Notes under the pieces: generated by a model
The model's database searches: none
What the model was told of the DNA's origin: nothing
What the model saw: only the letters and a program-made list of their open reading frames with translations
Part shown: in pieces, positions 9,616 through 18,461 of the stretch
Numbering within the stretch: the stretch's first letter is position 1
Layout: every line of letters starts with the position of its first letter
Translations under genes and position numbers: made by a program
NCBI RefSeq assembly: GCF_022213955.1
Contig: NZ_JAKNTW010000019.1
Location: 124,001 to 188,000, forward strand
Direction: 5' to 3'
DNA from: Dolomitihabitans soli
Lineage (GTDB): Bacteria; Actinomycetota; Actinomycetes; Streptosporangiales; Streptosporangiaceae
DNA length: 64,000 nt

Positions 9616-10592
9616 TGAGCACGGCCAAGACGTCGACCCCGCCGTCGGAGGACCGGGCGGAGCGCGGTTCCACTCGTCGTAGGCGTCCCCGCGGTGGCTG
9701 GCGGGCGGCGCTGCGGCGCGACTGGCAGCTGTACTCGCTGGCCGTTCTGCCGCTGCTATTCTTCGTGATCTTCCGGTACGTGCCGATGATCGGCAACGTG
9801 ATCGCCTTCCGGCGGTTCGAGCCCGGCGGCAGCGTGCTGGGCGAGGCCTGGGTGGGTCTGCGTTACGTGCGGATGTTCCTGAGCGATCCGACGTTCTGGA
9901 CCGTGTTCACCAACACCCTGGTGCTGGGGGCGCTGACCCTGCTGTTCTGCTTCCCGTTGCCGATCGTGCTCGCGCTGCTGCTCAACGAGATCCGGAACCG
10001 CAAACTCAAACGGTTCGTCCAGTCGGTGTCCTACCTGCCGCATTTCCTGTCGATCGTGATCGTGGCCGGCGTCACCATGCAGCTGCTGGCCCTCGACGGG
10101 CCGGTGAACCAGATCCTGCGGACGATGGGCAACGAGACCATCATCTTCCTGCAACAACCGGACTGGTTCCGGACGATCTACGTCTCCTCGGAGATGTGGC
10201 AGACCGTCGGCTGGGGGACGATCCTCTATCTCGCCGCGCTCACGACCATCGACGACCAGTTGTACGAGGCGGCTCGGATCGACGGCGCCGGCCGCTGGCG
10301 GCAGACCTTGCACGTGACGCTCCCGGGCATCCTGCCGACGGTGGTCACCCTGCTGATCCTCAACATCGGCACGTTCCTGGCCGTGGGGTTCGAGAAGGTC
10401 CTGCTGCTCTACAACCCGTTGACGTACCCGACCGCCGACGTGATCTCCACGTACCTGTATCGCGTGGGCGTGGTCTCCGGCAACTTCAGTTACGCCGCGG
10501 CCATCGGACTGTTCGAGGCCCTGATCGGGCTGGCGCTGGTCCTGTCGGCCAACGTGATCTCCCGCCGCACAGTAGGGACGAGCCTGTGGTGA
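9615..10592 (+). CDS. lplB: ABC sugar permease, LplB family
   Basis: A 325-residue inner-membrane permease with about six transmembrane segments and the EAA loop YEAARIDGAGRWRQTLHVTLPG that contacts the ATPase. An Arg-rich cytoplasmic N-terminus precedes the first helix. LplB-type permeases pair with LplC/YtcP permeases and large lipoprotein binding proteins. In Paenibacillus such systems import aldouronates released from glucuronoxylan. The ATG overlaps the GH3 stop by one base, and its own stop overlaps the next start. No ATP-binding subunit is encoded here; such importers commonly share a multitask ATPase encoded elsewhere. Confidence 0.9.
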   Translation: MSTAKTSTPPSEDRAERGSTRRRRPRGGWRAALRRDWQLYSLAVLPLLFFVIFRYVPMIGNVIAFRRFEPGGSVLGEAWVGLRYVRMFLSDPTFWTVFTNTLVLGALTLLFCFPLPIVLALLLNEIRNRKLKRFVQSVSYLPHFLSIVIVAGVTMQLLALDGPVNQILRTMGNETIIFLQQPDWFRTIYVSSEMWQTVGWGTILYLAALTTIDDQLYEAARIDGAGRWRQTLHVTLPGILPTVVTLLILNIGTFLAVGFEKVLLLYNPLTYPTADVISTYLYRVGVVSGNFSYAAAIGLFEALIGLALVLSANVISRRTVGTSLW

Positions 10593-11464
10593 CACTCGCT
10601 ACGAGCCGGGGTTACCGGATATTCCAGGCGGTCAACGCCGTCATCCTGACCGGCGTCGTGGTGGTGACGCTGTACCCCTTCGTCAACATCGTCGCCCGCT
10701 CGTTCAGCGAAGAGAGCTACATCGCCTCCGGGCAGGTCAACCTCATTCCCCGCGGGTTCAACCTCACGACGTACCAGATCGTGGCCTCCGATCCGATGTT
10801 CTGGACGAACTACCGGAACACCGTGGTGTACACCGTCGTCGCCACGTTGATCTCGATCGTCCTGACCACCTGCTACGCCTATGTCCTGTCCAAGAAGCAC
10901 CTCAGAGGCCGCAAGACCCTGGTCGCGATCGCCCTCTTCACCATGTTCTTCTCCGGCGGCCTGATTCCCAACTATGTCCTGGTCACCAGCCTGGGGCTGA
11001 AGGACAGCATCTGGGCCATCGTGCTGCCCAACGCCATCAACGTGTTCAACCTCCTGGTCATGAAGGCGTTCTTCGAGGGCCTGCCGGTCGAACTGGAGGA
11101 GGCCGCCGCCATCGACGGCCTGAGCACCTACGGCATTCTGCTGCGAATCGTGCTGCCGTTGTCGAAGGCGGTGATCGCCACGATGGTGCTTTTCTACGCC
11201 GTCTCGTACTGGAACTCCTGGTTCGCTGCCTTCCTCTACATGAACGAATCGGAACTGTTCCCGGTGACCGTCTATCTGCGCAATCTCATCGCCGGTGCCA
11301 CGACCTCCGAGAACGCCGGCGCCGTGGCCGGCGACCTGACGCAGGCGGCGGCCAACATCCAGTCGGTGACGATCGTGCTCACCCTCATCCCCATCCTGGT
11401 GGTCTACCCCTTCGTCCAGCGGTTCTTCGTCTCAGGAGTCATGCTCGGCGCGGTCAAGGGCTAG
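10586..11464 (+). CDS. lplC: ABC sugar permease, LplC/YtcP family
   Basis: The second permease of the importer, 292 residues, with about six transmembrane helices and the EAA loop ELEEAAAIDGLSTYGILLRI. The ending FVSGVMLGAVKG is characteristic of the YtcP/LplC family. Two adjacent GTG codons (10586 and 10589) could start it; AGGGA at 10574-10578 is best placed for 10586. Either start overlaps the lplB stop, giving tight coupling. Confidence 0.9.
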   Translation: MVTLATSRGYRIFQAVNAVILTGVVVVTLYPFVNIVARSFSEESYIASGQVNLIPRGFNLTTYQIVASDPMFWTNYRNTVVYTVVATLISIVLTTCYAYVLSKKHLRGRKTLVAIALFTMFFSGGLIPNYVLVTSLGLKDSIWAIVLPNAINVFNLLVMKAFFEGLPVELEEAAAIDGLSTYGILLRIVLPLSKAVIATMVLFYAVSYWNSWFAAFLYMNESELFPVTVYLRNLIAGATTSENAGAVAGDLTQAAANIQSVTIVLTLIPILVVYPFVQRFFVSGVMLGAVKG

Positions 11465-11525
11465 CCCCTGCCCGGTGACCTCACGCGCTTTCACCCCACC
11501 CATTCCACTGGGAAAGGAACCCCCC

Positions 11526-13160
11526 ATGTACCAAGTCTCCCGGCGTCAGGCGTTGCTCGCCATCGGTGCGTTCACCCTCACGATCGCCGGCTGCGGCAGT
11601 GACGAGCCGGAGCAGGGCAAGGACCTCTCGCCGAACAAGGACGGCGCGATGGCCAAGTACGGCGTCGGCGACCAGTTCAAGGCGACGGCACCGCTCACCT
11701 TCTCCATCCTCTACCTCAACCACCCGAACTATCCGCTCAAGAAGGACTGGCTGTTCTGGTCGGAACTCAACAAGCGGACCGGGGTGACGCTCACGCCGAC
11801 ACTGGTGCCGCTCAGCGACTACGAGCAGAAGCGCAGCCTGGTGATCGGAGCCGGTGACGCCCCGCTCATCATCCCGAAGACCTACCCGGGCCAGGAGGTA
11901 CCTTTCGTCGCCTCCGGCACCATCCTTCCGGTCAGCGACCACCTCGACCTGATGCCCCACTTCAAGGACAAGGTCGCCAAGTGGAACCTGCAGGCCGACG
12001 TGGACACGCTCCGGCAGTCCGACGGCCGGTTCTACCTGCTCCCCGGGCTACATGAGGAGATCTGGCTCGACTACTCCCTGGCCGTCAGGACCGACATCCT
12101 GGAGAAGCTCGGCCTGGAGGTCCCGAAGACCTGGGAGGAGCTGTACACCGTACTCAAGGCGATGAAGGCCGAGTATCCCGACCTCTATCCCTTCTCCGAC
12201 AGGTGGGGCATCCCCACCCCGGGCGGCAACCTGCTGAACATCGTCGGCCAGGCGTACGGCGCCCCCGGCGGCTGGGGTTACCTTCCCGCGAGGTGGGATG
12301 CGACCGCCGGGAAGTTCGCCTTCACCGGCGCCATGGACCAGTACCGGCAGATGCTGGTGTATCTCAACAAGCTGGTGAAGGAGAAGCTGCTCGACCCGGA
12401 GAGCTTCACCCAGACCGACGACGCCGCGAAGCAGAAGTTCGTGTCCGGCAAGACCTTCGTGACCGGCACCAACGCGCAGACGCTGGTCAACGACTACCGG
12501 CCGCCGATGGAGAAGCTGAACCCGGACGCCAAGATCGCCAAGATCCCGGTGCCGACGGGACCGCTCGGCGAGGTCAAGTACGGCAACCGCCTCGAGAACG
12601 GCATCATGATCTCGAAGAAGGCCCTGGAGAGCAAGAACTTCGTCGCCATGATGCAGTTCATCGACTGGCTCTGGTACTCGGACCAGGGCGAGGAGTTCGC
12701 CAAGTGGGGCGTCGAAGGGGTCACGTCGACCAAGGACGCGTCCGGTGAGTTCAAGCTGGCGCCGGACGTCGACTTCATCGGGCTCAATCCCGAGGGAAAG
12801 AAGCACCTGCAGAAGGACTTCGGATTCTCCAACGGAGTGTTCGCGTACGGCGGGACCACCAAGCTTCTCGAATCGACCTTCTCCGAGGAGGAGCTGGCGT
12901 TCCAGGCGGTGATGAAGACCAGGAAGGCCCGTCCGGTGGAGCCTCCGCGCCCGTTCTCCGACGAGGAGCGCGAGCAGGCGAGCCTGTGGGAGACGCCGCT
13001 GAAGGACTACGTCACCCAGATGACGCTCAAGTTCATCCTCGGCGATCGCGACCTCGGCGAGTGGGACGCCTACGTCAAGGAGCTGGAGGCCAAGAACATG
13101 ACGTCCTACATGAACCTGGTCAACGGCGCGTACGAGCGCTTCAAGAAGGAACACGGCTGA
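11526..13160 (+). CDS. lplA: Extracellular oligosaccharide-binding lipoprotein, LplA type
   Basis: A 544-residue solute-binding protein of the large LplA/YtcQ type that delivers oligosaccharides to the two permeases just upstream. The signal peptide runs from MYQVSRRQALLAIG to the lipobox IAGC, with the lipidated Cys at residue 23. The twin Arg start (SRRQ) may mean export by the Tat route, which is common for actinobacterial lipoproteins. AAAGGA lies about nine bases before the ATG; an in-frame upstream ATG at 11475 would spoil the signal peptide. The long mature region ending in MNLVNGAYERFKKEHG is as expected for the family. The ligand is probably an aldouronate or xylo-oligosaccharide, by context. 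Confidence 0.88.
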   Translation: MYQVSRRQALLAIGAFTLTIAGCGSDEPEQGKDLSPNKDGAMAKYGVGDQFKATAPLTFSILYLNHPNYPLKKDWLFWSELNKRTGVTLTPTLVPLSDYEQKRSLVIGAGDAPLIIPKTYPGQEVPFVASGTILPVSDHLDLMPHFKDKVAKWNLQADVDTLRQSDGRFYLLPGLHEEIWLDYSLAVRTDILEKLGLEVPKTWEELYTVLKAMKAEYPDLYPFSDRWGIPTPGGNLLNIVGQAYGAPGGWGYLPARWDATAGKFAFTGAMDQYRQMLVYLNKLVKEKLLDPESFTQTDDAAKQKFVSGKTFVTGTNAQTLVNDYRPPMEKLNPDAKIAKIPVPTGPLGEVKYGNRLENGIMISKKALESKNFVAMMQFIDWLWYSDQGEEFAKWGVEGVTSTKDASGEFKLAPDVDFIGLNPEGKKHLQKDFGFSNGVFAYGGTTKLLESTFSEEELAFQAVMKTRKARPVEPPRPFSDEEREQASLWETPLKDYVTQMTLKFILGDRDLGEWDAYVKELEAKNMTSYMNLVNGAYERFKKEHG

Positions 13161-13192
13161 TCGATCCGGCACCGCGAGCGAAGGAGTTCTCG

Positions 13193-13879
13193 ATGAGCGA
13201 GACAGCAGCCGCACGGCGGTTCGGCGAAGGACCGCTCTCGCGCGCCGCCGCGCTGATCTACAGCCTGCTGGTCGTCGAACTGCTGCTGCTGGCCGCCGTC
13301 GCGCCCACCATCGTCGGGCTCGTCCTGCTGGACCGTGACGTCAGCAACATCCCGCTGGCCGCGGTCTGCCTGCTCCCGATCGGTCCGGCGCTCTCCGCCG
13401 CGCTGTACGCGCTGCACCACCGTCGTCGTGATCTGACGGACCTGCACCCCGCGACGGCGTTCTGGCGGGGCTACCGGGCAGGCGTCCGAGGCGTCCTGAC
13501 GATCTGGGTTCCCTGGCTGGCGGGGCTGACGATCATCGGGGTGAACCTCGCGCACTTCTCCGCCGGCGGCGTTCCCGGGTGGTGGGCGGTGCTCCTGGTC
13601 CTCATCGCGGTGGCGTCGGCCCTGTGGATCGCCAACGCGTTGACGATCACTTCGCTGTTCGCGTTCCGGGCGGCGGACGTGGCCCGCCTGGCCTCGTACT
13701 TCCTGGTGCGCTCCCCCAGGGTGGCCGTGGGCAACGCGTGCCTGCTGGTCGTGGCGGCCGGCGTCACCGTCGTCGCCTCCGAGGCGGTGCTGGCGGTGCT
13801 GGCCTTCGCGTTCGCCGCCGCGCTCCTGCGGAACTGCCGCCCCATGATCGCCGAGATTCAGGAGAAGTTCACCGAGTAG
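13193..13879 (+). CDS. YesL-like (DUF624) membrane protein
   Basis: A 228-residue protein with five or six hydrophobic segments and the short cytoplasmic motif FWRGYRAG. YesL/DUF624 proteins of unknown function are regularly encoded with Lpl-type sugar importers, which is the position seen here. The ATG follows AAGGAG by six bases and lies 32 bases after the binding-protein gene. It is the last gene of the operon; imperfect repeats separate it from the convergent GH67 gene. Confidence 0.75.
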   Translation: MSETAAARRFGEGPLSRAAALIYSLLVVELLLLAAVAPTIVGLVLLDRDVSNIPLAAVCLLPIGPALSAALYALHHRRRDLTDLHPATAFWRGYRAGVRGVLTIWVPWLAGLTIIGVNLAHFSAGGVPGWWAVLLVLIAVASALWIANALTITSLFAFRAADVARLASYFLVRSPRVAVGNACLLVVAAGVTVVASEAVLAVLAFAFAAALLRNCRPMIAEIQEKFTE

Positions 13880-13890
13880 GAGCACCCGTC

Positions 13891-13985
13891 GCGCGCGCCG
13901 CCCCGGAGCGCCACGTGCCGCCCCGGAGCGCCACGCGCCGGATCGGAGCGGCACGCGCCGGATCGGAGCGGCGCGCGCCGGATCG
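13891..13985. repeat. Imperfect 20-bp tandem repeat between convergent genes
   Basis: Four complete copies and two partial ones of a 20-base unit built on CGGAGCGCCACGCGCCG lie head to tail, starting at 13901, 13921, 13941 and 13961. The first two begin CCCCGGAGCG and the last two GATCGGAGCG, so variants have spread pairwise. The array lies between the stop codons of the YesL-like and GH67 genes and may act in transcription termination. A chance low-complexity origin is also possible. Confidence 0.7.
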
Positions 13986-16079
13986 TCAGTGGATGCGTCG
14001 GCCGTGGGCGTCGGGAACCCCTGACTTGCGGAAGAAGTAGGCGTTGACCTGGTCACGCCATTCCTCGGCGCTGCGGAGCTGTTCGTCGAGCCGCTCCTTC
14101 ACTCGGGCGTGCAGCTCCGGGGCCACCAAACCGTCGCCCGCCAGCTTCTCCCACCGCAGCCGGGTCTCGGCCACCCGCTCGGCCCCCTCGAAGTGGGTGT
14201 CGTAGATGTGCTGGACGACCGTCGATCCGTCATGCAGCACGTGCCCGTACGGAACATGGTGGAAGAACAGCAGCAGCTCGTCGGGACACTCGGTGAGCGA
14301 CTCGTACACGTCCGACCACGGCGGCGGGTACTGGCCGGTGAAGCCGGTTCCGGAGGCGCGGGTCCGGTCGACGCCGACGCCGTCCCGGTCGGCGAAGTGG
14401 TAGGTGCCCCACGGGGTGTACTCGTACCCGTCCACGTCGGGGCCGTAGTGATGCCCGGGACGGACCATGAATCCGACGCCCAGCGGCGCGGTGTACCGCT
14501 CGTAGGTCGTCCAGGACTCGTCCATCATTTCGTGCAGCGTGCGCCGCAGCCGCTCGGGGTCGCCGGTCGCCGACGGCACGAAGGTGAGGTCGATCCATTC
14601 GTCGAGGATGGCGACCGGGTCGGTCCGCGGCGCCCAGGCGAGCCGGCCGAACGCGTACAGGTTGGCCTGTGCCAGCGGGTGCCCGGTCCAGAAGGGATCG
14701 TCGCCCACGTTGGAGACCGCGACCAGGTCACCGGCGCCACCCGCCGCAGGGCCGTCGGCGACCACGTCTGCCACGGTCCGCCCGCCGTCCCCCCAGGGGC
14801 GGAACCCGAGCGTCTCACTCCACATCGGGGCCAGGTAGCACACGTGTCGCTGCTGGCCGGTGTACTCCTGCGTCACCTGGAACTCCACCGCCAGGCGGGT
14901 CGCCGGCAGGGCCGCGATCACCGGCGACAGCGGTTCCCGCACCTGGAAGTCCATCGGGCCGTGCTTCACCTGCAGGATCGCGTTGTCGCGGAACCGCCCG
15001 TCGAGCGGGGCGAAGTGGTCGAAGGCCGCGCGGGCCCGATCGGTCGACCGGTCGCGCCAGTCCTGCCGATGGTTGTAGACGAAGGCGCGCCAGTGCACGA
15101 CCCCGCCGAACGGCGCCGCCGCGTCGGCGAGCATGTTCGCGCCGTCCGCGTGGCTGCGGCCGTACGCGAACGGACCGGGCTGCCCTTCCGAGTCGGCCTT
15201 CACCAGATAGCCGCCGAAGTCAGGGATCGTCGCGTAGACCCGCTCGGTGGTTCGCGCCCACCATTCCCGCACGCTCTCGTCGAGGGGATCGGCGGTCGGC
15301 AACCCGCCGAGGGCGATGGGCGAGGCGAAGTTGACCGACAGATGCACCCGAATCCCGTACGGGCGCAGCGCGTCCGCGATCGCGACGACGTCACCGAGCC
15401 GATCCGTCAGCAGCCGGGCCTCCGCGGCGTGCACGTTCACGTTGTTCACCGCGACCGCGTTCACCCCGCACGCGGCCAGCAGCCGCCCGTAGGCCCGCAC
15501 CCGGGTCAGGTCACCGCGCAGGGCGCCGTTCTGCCAGAAGATCGATCCGCCCGCGTAGCCACGCTCGACCTGACCCATCACCGGATGCACGTCGATGTTG
15601 TCCCAGTGGTCGATCATGCGCCGTCGTGTCGCGGGCCGGTGCCGTTCCACCGGCCGGGCGGACCCGAACGCCGACTCGCCGAGCCGGACCACCTGGAACA
15701 GGCCGTAGAGCAGCCCGGCCGGTTCGTCGGCGAGCACCACCGTGACGCCGTCGCGACAGGCGAGCACGAAACCCTCGGCACCGCAGGCGTCCGGTCCGAA
15801 CTCCCGCAGGGCCTCGCCCCGGACCTCCTCCGCGACGGCCGGCAGGGCCGCCATCGAGGAAAGCGCGAGCACAAGATCGACCTGCTGGTCACCGACCTGG
15901 TCCGACACCGGATGCGGCACGCTGCCGCCGTACAGACCGCACGCGTGCACGACCTCGTCACGCACGGTCTCGGCGAGGGGCCCGTCGGCGTGCACGAGGA
16001 CGCGACGTGAACCGATCGCTCGAAACGCCTCCGGCGGCAGCCACGCCGCATGGACGTCGATCAGCTCAGGAATGGTCAC
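13986..16079 (-). CDS. aguA: GH67 alpha-glucuronidase
   Basis: This 697-residue cytoplasmic enzyme removes (4-O-methyl-)glucuronic acid from the non-reducing end of short aldouronates, leaving xylo-oligosaccharides for the GH3 enzyme. Family hallmarks are FWQNGALRGDLTRVRAYGR, NNVNVHAAEA, the acidic active-site loop GGYLVKADSEGQPGPF, HWRAFVYNH and AVEFQVTQEYTGQQRH. It has no signal peptide, so substrates must be imported, consistent with the LplABC-like importer. The GTG at 16079 has GGAGGAG six bases upstream. It is encoded convergently to the importer operon, so it has a separate promoter; no copy of the GAAA/TTTC palindrome was seen in front of it. Confidence 0.95.
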   Translation of the reverse strand: MTIPELIDVHAAWLPPEAFRAIGSRRVLVHADGPLAETVRDEVVHACGLYGGSVPHPVSDQVGDQQVDLVLALSSMAALPAVAEEVRGEALREFGPDACGAEGFVLACRDGVTVVLADEPAGLLYGLFQVVRLGESAFGSARPVERHRPATRRRMIDHWDNIDVHPVMGQVERGYAGGSIFWQNGALRGDLTRVRAYGRLLAACGVNAVAVNNVNVHAAEARLLTDRLGDVVAIADALRPYGIRVHLSVNFASPIALGGLPTADPLDESVREWWARTTERVYATIPDFGGYLVKADSEGQPGPFAYGRSHADGANMLADAAAPFGGVVHWRAFVYNHRQDWRDRSTDRARAAFDHFAPLDGRFRDNAILQVKHGPMDFQVREPLSPVIAALPATRLAVEFQVTQEYTGQQRHVCYLAPMWSETLGFRPWGDGGRTVADVVADGPAAGGAGDLVAVSNVGDDPFWTGHPLAQANLYAFGRLAWAPRTDPVAILDEWIDLTFVPSATGDPERLRRTLHEMMDESWTTYERYTAPLGVGFMVRPGHHYGPDVDGYEYTPWGTYHFADRDGVGVDRTRASGTGFTGQYPPPWSDVYESLTECPDELLLFFHHVPYGHVLHDGSTVVQHIYDTHFEGAERVAETRLRWEKLAGDGLVAPELHARVKERLDEQLRSAEEWRDQVNAYFFRKSGVPDAHGRRIH

Positions 16080-16327
16080 GAACGCTCCTCCGGGCAGGCG
16101 TGCCGAGCCGTCACGACGGCTCGTCCGAACGTGAATCTATCGAAGGGGAACGCGCCGGCGACGGCCAGCCCGCCTTCCCACCTGGTGACCACCCTGGTGA
16201 CCGCCCTGGCGCACCGGCCGGCGGACTGGCTCGTACGCCCGTGGCCGTCGGTCACGTTCTCCAGGGGAACTGACGTTCGGCTGCTAAGGTGGAAGGCGCA
16301 TGTGATCCGGATTCAGGGAGACCAGAC

Positions 16328-16357
16328 ATGGCAGGTGACGACGACATTTCCGGGTGA
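16328..16357 (+). CDS. Putative 9-residue leader peptide upstream of ABC-F gene
   Basis: A tiny frame encodes MAGDDDISG and is preceded by a strong ribosome site, AGGGAG at 16315-16320, seven bases from the ATG. It ends 128 bases before the ABC-F start. Leader peptides of this kind, where stalled ribosomes change mRNA folding, control many antibiotic-resistance ABC-F and methyltransferase genes. The run of three Asp codons could be a stall site. Expression is not shown by the sequence, only the ribosome site and the frame. The 248 bases from 16080 to here hold no gene, only a short direct repeat of CCTGGTGACC near 16180-16210. Confidence 0.5.
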   Translation: MAGDDDISG

Positions 16358-16393
16358 GACCGGAAGTGATCGGCCCCGGACGGCGCGCGGGAG

Positions 16394-16462
16394 CGCAGCC
16401 GCGGTGGCCGTGTCGTCGTTTCACGAATCCCCTGTCTCTCGCTGGGCGGCTGCGGCGCGCCC
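16394..16462 (+). promoter_or_regulatory. Alternative hairpins, candidate attenuator for ABC-F gene
   Basis: CGCAGCCGC at 16394-16402 can pair perfectly with GCGGCTGCG at 16446-16454. The latter overlaps GGGCG at 16444-16448, which can instead pair with CGCCC at 16458-16462 just ahead of the ribosome site of the ABC-F gene. The two structures exclude each other, as expected for an attenuator or ribosome-site switch controlled by translation of the leader peptide at 16328. In such GC-rich DNA some pairing arises by chance, so this is a hypothesis. Confidence 0.4.
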
Positions 16463-16485
16463 GCCTCACGTACGAGGTCTCTCGC

Positions 16486-18123
16486 ATGTCCGACGCTTTC
16501 ATCATCTGTTCCACCCTGTCCTTCTCCTGGCCTGACGGCACGCCGGTCTTCCGGGATCTGTCCTTCGTCGTGGGCGCCGGCCGTACGGGCCTCGTCGCGC
16601 CGAACGGCGCCGGGAAGAGCACCCTGCTCAAGCTGATCGCCGGCGAGTACCGGCCCGGTGGCGGGAGCGTGTCCGCCAAGGGCGTGCTCGGCTATCTCCC
16701 GCAGACTCTGCCGCTCGCCGGCGACCTGACCGTGGCCGAGGTCCTGGGGATCTCCGCGGTGATCGGCGCGCTGGACGCCATCGAGTCAGGGGACGCGAGC
16801 GAGGAGCACTTCACCACGATCGGCAACGACTGGGACATCGAGGAGCGCACCCGTGCCCAGCTGGACCGGCTCGACCTCGGCGACGTCTCCCTCACCAGGC
16901 GCCTGAACACCCTCAGCGGCGGCCAGGTCGTCTCTCTCGGACTGGCGGCGCAACTGCTGAAGCGCCCCGACGTCCTGCTGCTCGACGAGCCGACCAACAA
17001 CCTCGACCTGGCCGCGCGCCACCAGCTGTACGGCGTGCTGGAAGCCTGGAACGGCTGCCTGCTGCTGGTCAGCCATGATCGGGCGTTGCTCGACCGGATG
17101 GACCGCATCGCCGAACTCGACACCGGCGAGTTCCGGTCCTACGGCGGGAACTACACCGCCTACGAGGAGGCCGTACGCGCCGAGCGGGAGGTCGCCGAGA
17201 AGAACGTCCGCAACGCCGAGCAGGAGGTCAAGCGGGAGAAGCGGGAACTGCAGCAGGCCCGCGAACGGGCCGAACGCCGGGCGAACAACGCGGCCCGCAA
17301 CATCAAGAACGCCGGCCTGCCGAAGATCGTCGCCGGCGCCATGAAGCGCGGCGCCCAGGAGTCGGCGGGCAGAGCGGGGCAGACCCACGCGGCGCGGGTC
17401 GGCGACGCGAAGGCCCGGCTCGACGAGGCGAGCCGGGCGCTGCGCGACGAGCAGAAGATCGCGCTGGAACTGCCCGGGACCAACGTCCCGGCCGGCCGCA
17501 CGGTCTTCCTCGGCGAACGGATGCAGGCCGGTTACGCCGGTCAGACCCTGTTCGCCGGCGACGGCGTCGACCTGACCATCCGGGGACCCGAGCGGATCGC
17601 GCTGACCGGCCCCAACGGCTCCGGCAAGTCCACCCTGCTCCGCATGATCGACAACGGGCTGGCGCCGGTGAGCGGCCGGATCAGGCGAGCCGACGGTCGC
17701 ATCGCCTACCTGTCCCAACGGCTGGACCTGCTGGATCTCGACCGCACCGTGGCGGAGAACCTGGCCGCGTTCGCGCCCGGGATGCCGGAGGCGCAGCGGA
17801 TGAACCTGCTCGCCCGCTTCCTGTTCCGCGGCTCCCGCGCGCACCTGCCGGTCGGGGCGCTGTCCGGCGGCGAACGGCTCCGCGCCACCCTGGCCTGCGT
17901 CCTGTGCGCCGAACCGGCTCCCCAGCTGCTGCTGCTGGACGAACCCACCAACAACCTCGACCTGGTCAGCATCGGCCGGCTGGAGAGCGCGCTCAGCGCG
18001 TACGAAGGCGCGTTCGTGGTGGTCAGCCACGACGAGCGGTTCCTCACGGAGATCGGGGTGAACCGCTGGCTGGCACTGTCCGAGGGCCGCCTGCTGGAAA
18101 CCGGAGGCCCCGACGGCGCCTGA
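16486..18123 (+). CDS. ABC-F family ATPase, ribosome-protection type
   Basis: A 545-residue soluble protein with two ABC ATPase domains and no membrane segments. Walker A motifs are APNGAGKST (N-terminal) and GPNGSGKST (C-terminal). Signature motifs are LSGGQ and LSGGER, and both Walker B regions read LLLDEPTNNLDL. A long Arg/Lys/Glu-rich linker (about residues 230-310) lies between them. ABC-F proteins act on the ribosome as translation factors, and many give resistance to macrolides, lincosamides, pleuromutilins or streptogramins. The ATG at 16486 follows GAGG by eight bases. The long leader with a mini-ORF and hairpins supports a drug-inducible resistance role, which is inferred; a housekeeping role is possible. 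Confidence 0.9.
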   Translation: MSDAFIICSTLSFSWPDGTPVFRDLSFVVGAGRTGLVAPNGAGKSTLLKLIAGEYRPGGGSVSAKGVLGYLPQTLPLAGDLTVAEVLGISAVIGALDAIESGDASEEHFTTIGNDWDIEERTRAQLDRLDLGDVSLTRRLNTLSGGQVVSLGLAAQLLKRPDVLLLDEPTNNLDLAARHQLYGVLEAWNGCLLLVSHDRALLDRMDRIAELDTGEFRSYGGNYTAYEEAVRAEREVAEKNVRNAEQEVKREKRELQQARERAERRANNAARNIKNAGLPKIVAGAMKRGAQESAGRAGQTHAARVGDAKARLDEASRALRDEQKIALELPGTNVPAGRTVFLGERMQAGYAGQTLFAGDGVDLTIRGPERIALTGPNGSGKSTLLRMIDNGLAPVSGRIRRADGRIAYLSQRLDLLDLDRTVAENLAAFAPGMPEAQRMNLLARFLFRGSRAHLPVGALSGGERLRATLACVLCAEPAPQLLLLDEPTNNLDLVSIGRLESALSAYEGAFVVVSHDERFLTEIGVNRWLALSEGRLLETGGPDGA

Positions 18124-18147
18124 ACCCGCGCGGCCGACCCTGCTCCG

Positions 18148-18172
18148 CTCCCGCACGTACGGCATGCGGGAG
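18148..18172 (+). terminator. Hairpin terminator after ABC-F gene
   Basis: CTCCCGC at 18148-18154 pairs perfectly with GCGGGAG at 18166-18172 around an 11-base loop, 24 bases after the stop codon. The rest of the 338-base gap up to the next gene holds no supported coding sequence, only GC-rich sequence and the promoter region of the next gene. Confidence 0.6.
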
Positions 18173-18461
18173 AGGGGTGCTCGACGGGTCTCCCGCACGG
18201 GCGTCACCGGATCGGGCCGCTCGATGACCGGCACCGACGGTGCGGGTGGCCGATGGCGTCTCCCGCGCCGCCGCTCCTGGTCACTCTCGCAGGGGCGGCG
18301 CCGCCATCGGGTGCGTCTTTCCCCGCCCGCCCGGACACGTCCGGGACTCCACGGTCACCGGTGCCGTGGCCGTCCGCACCCGTACCGCCCCGGGGGCGCA
18401 GCTCGGGCGTGCTGTTGAATGATCCTGATCGTGGCAGGTCAGGTGAGCGGAGGCGCGGCGG

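Noticed and set aside
13891-13985. CRISPR-like repeat array
   Set aside because: The 20-base units are contiguous with no unique spacers, so this is a simple tandem repeat.
14109-16010. Long plus-strand frame opposite the GH67 gene
   Set aside because: Shadow frame; the minus strand carries all GH67 motifs and a strong ribosome site.
16140-16270. Short frames containing VTTLVTALAHRPADW upstream of the ABC-F leader
   Set aside because: The pattern comes from a short direct repeat (CCTGGTGACC); no start signal or homology is visible.
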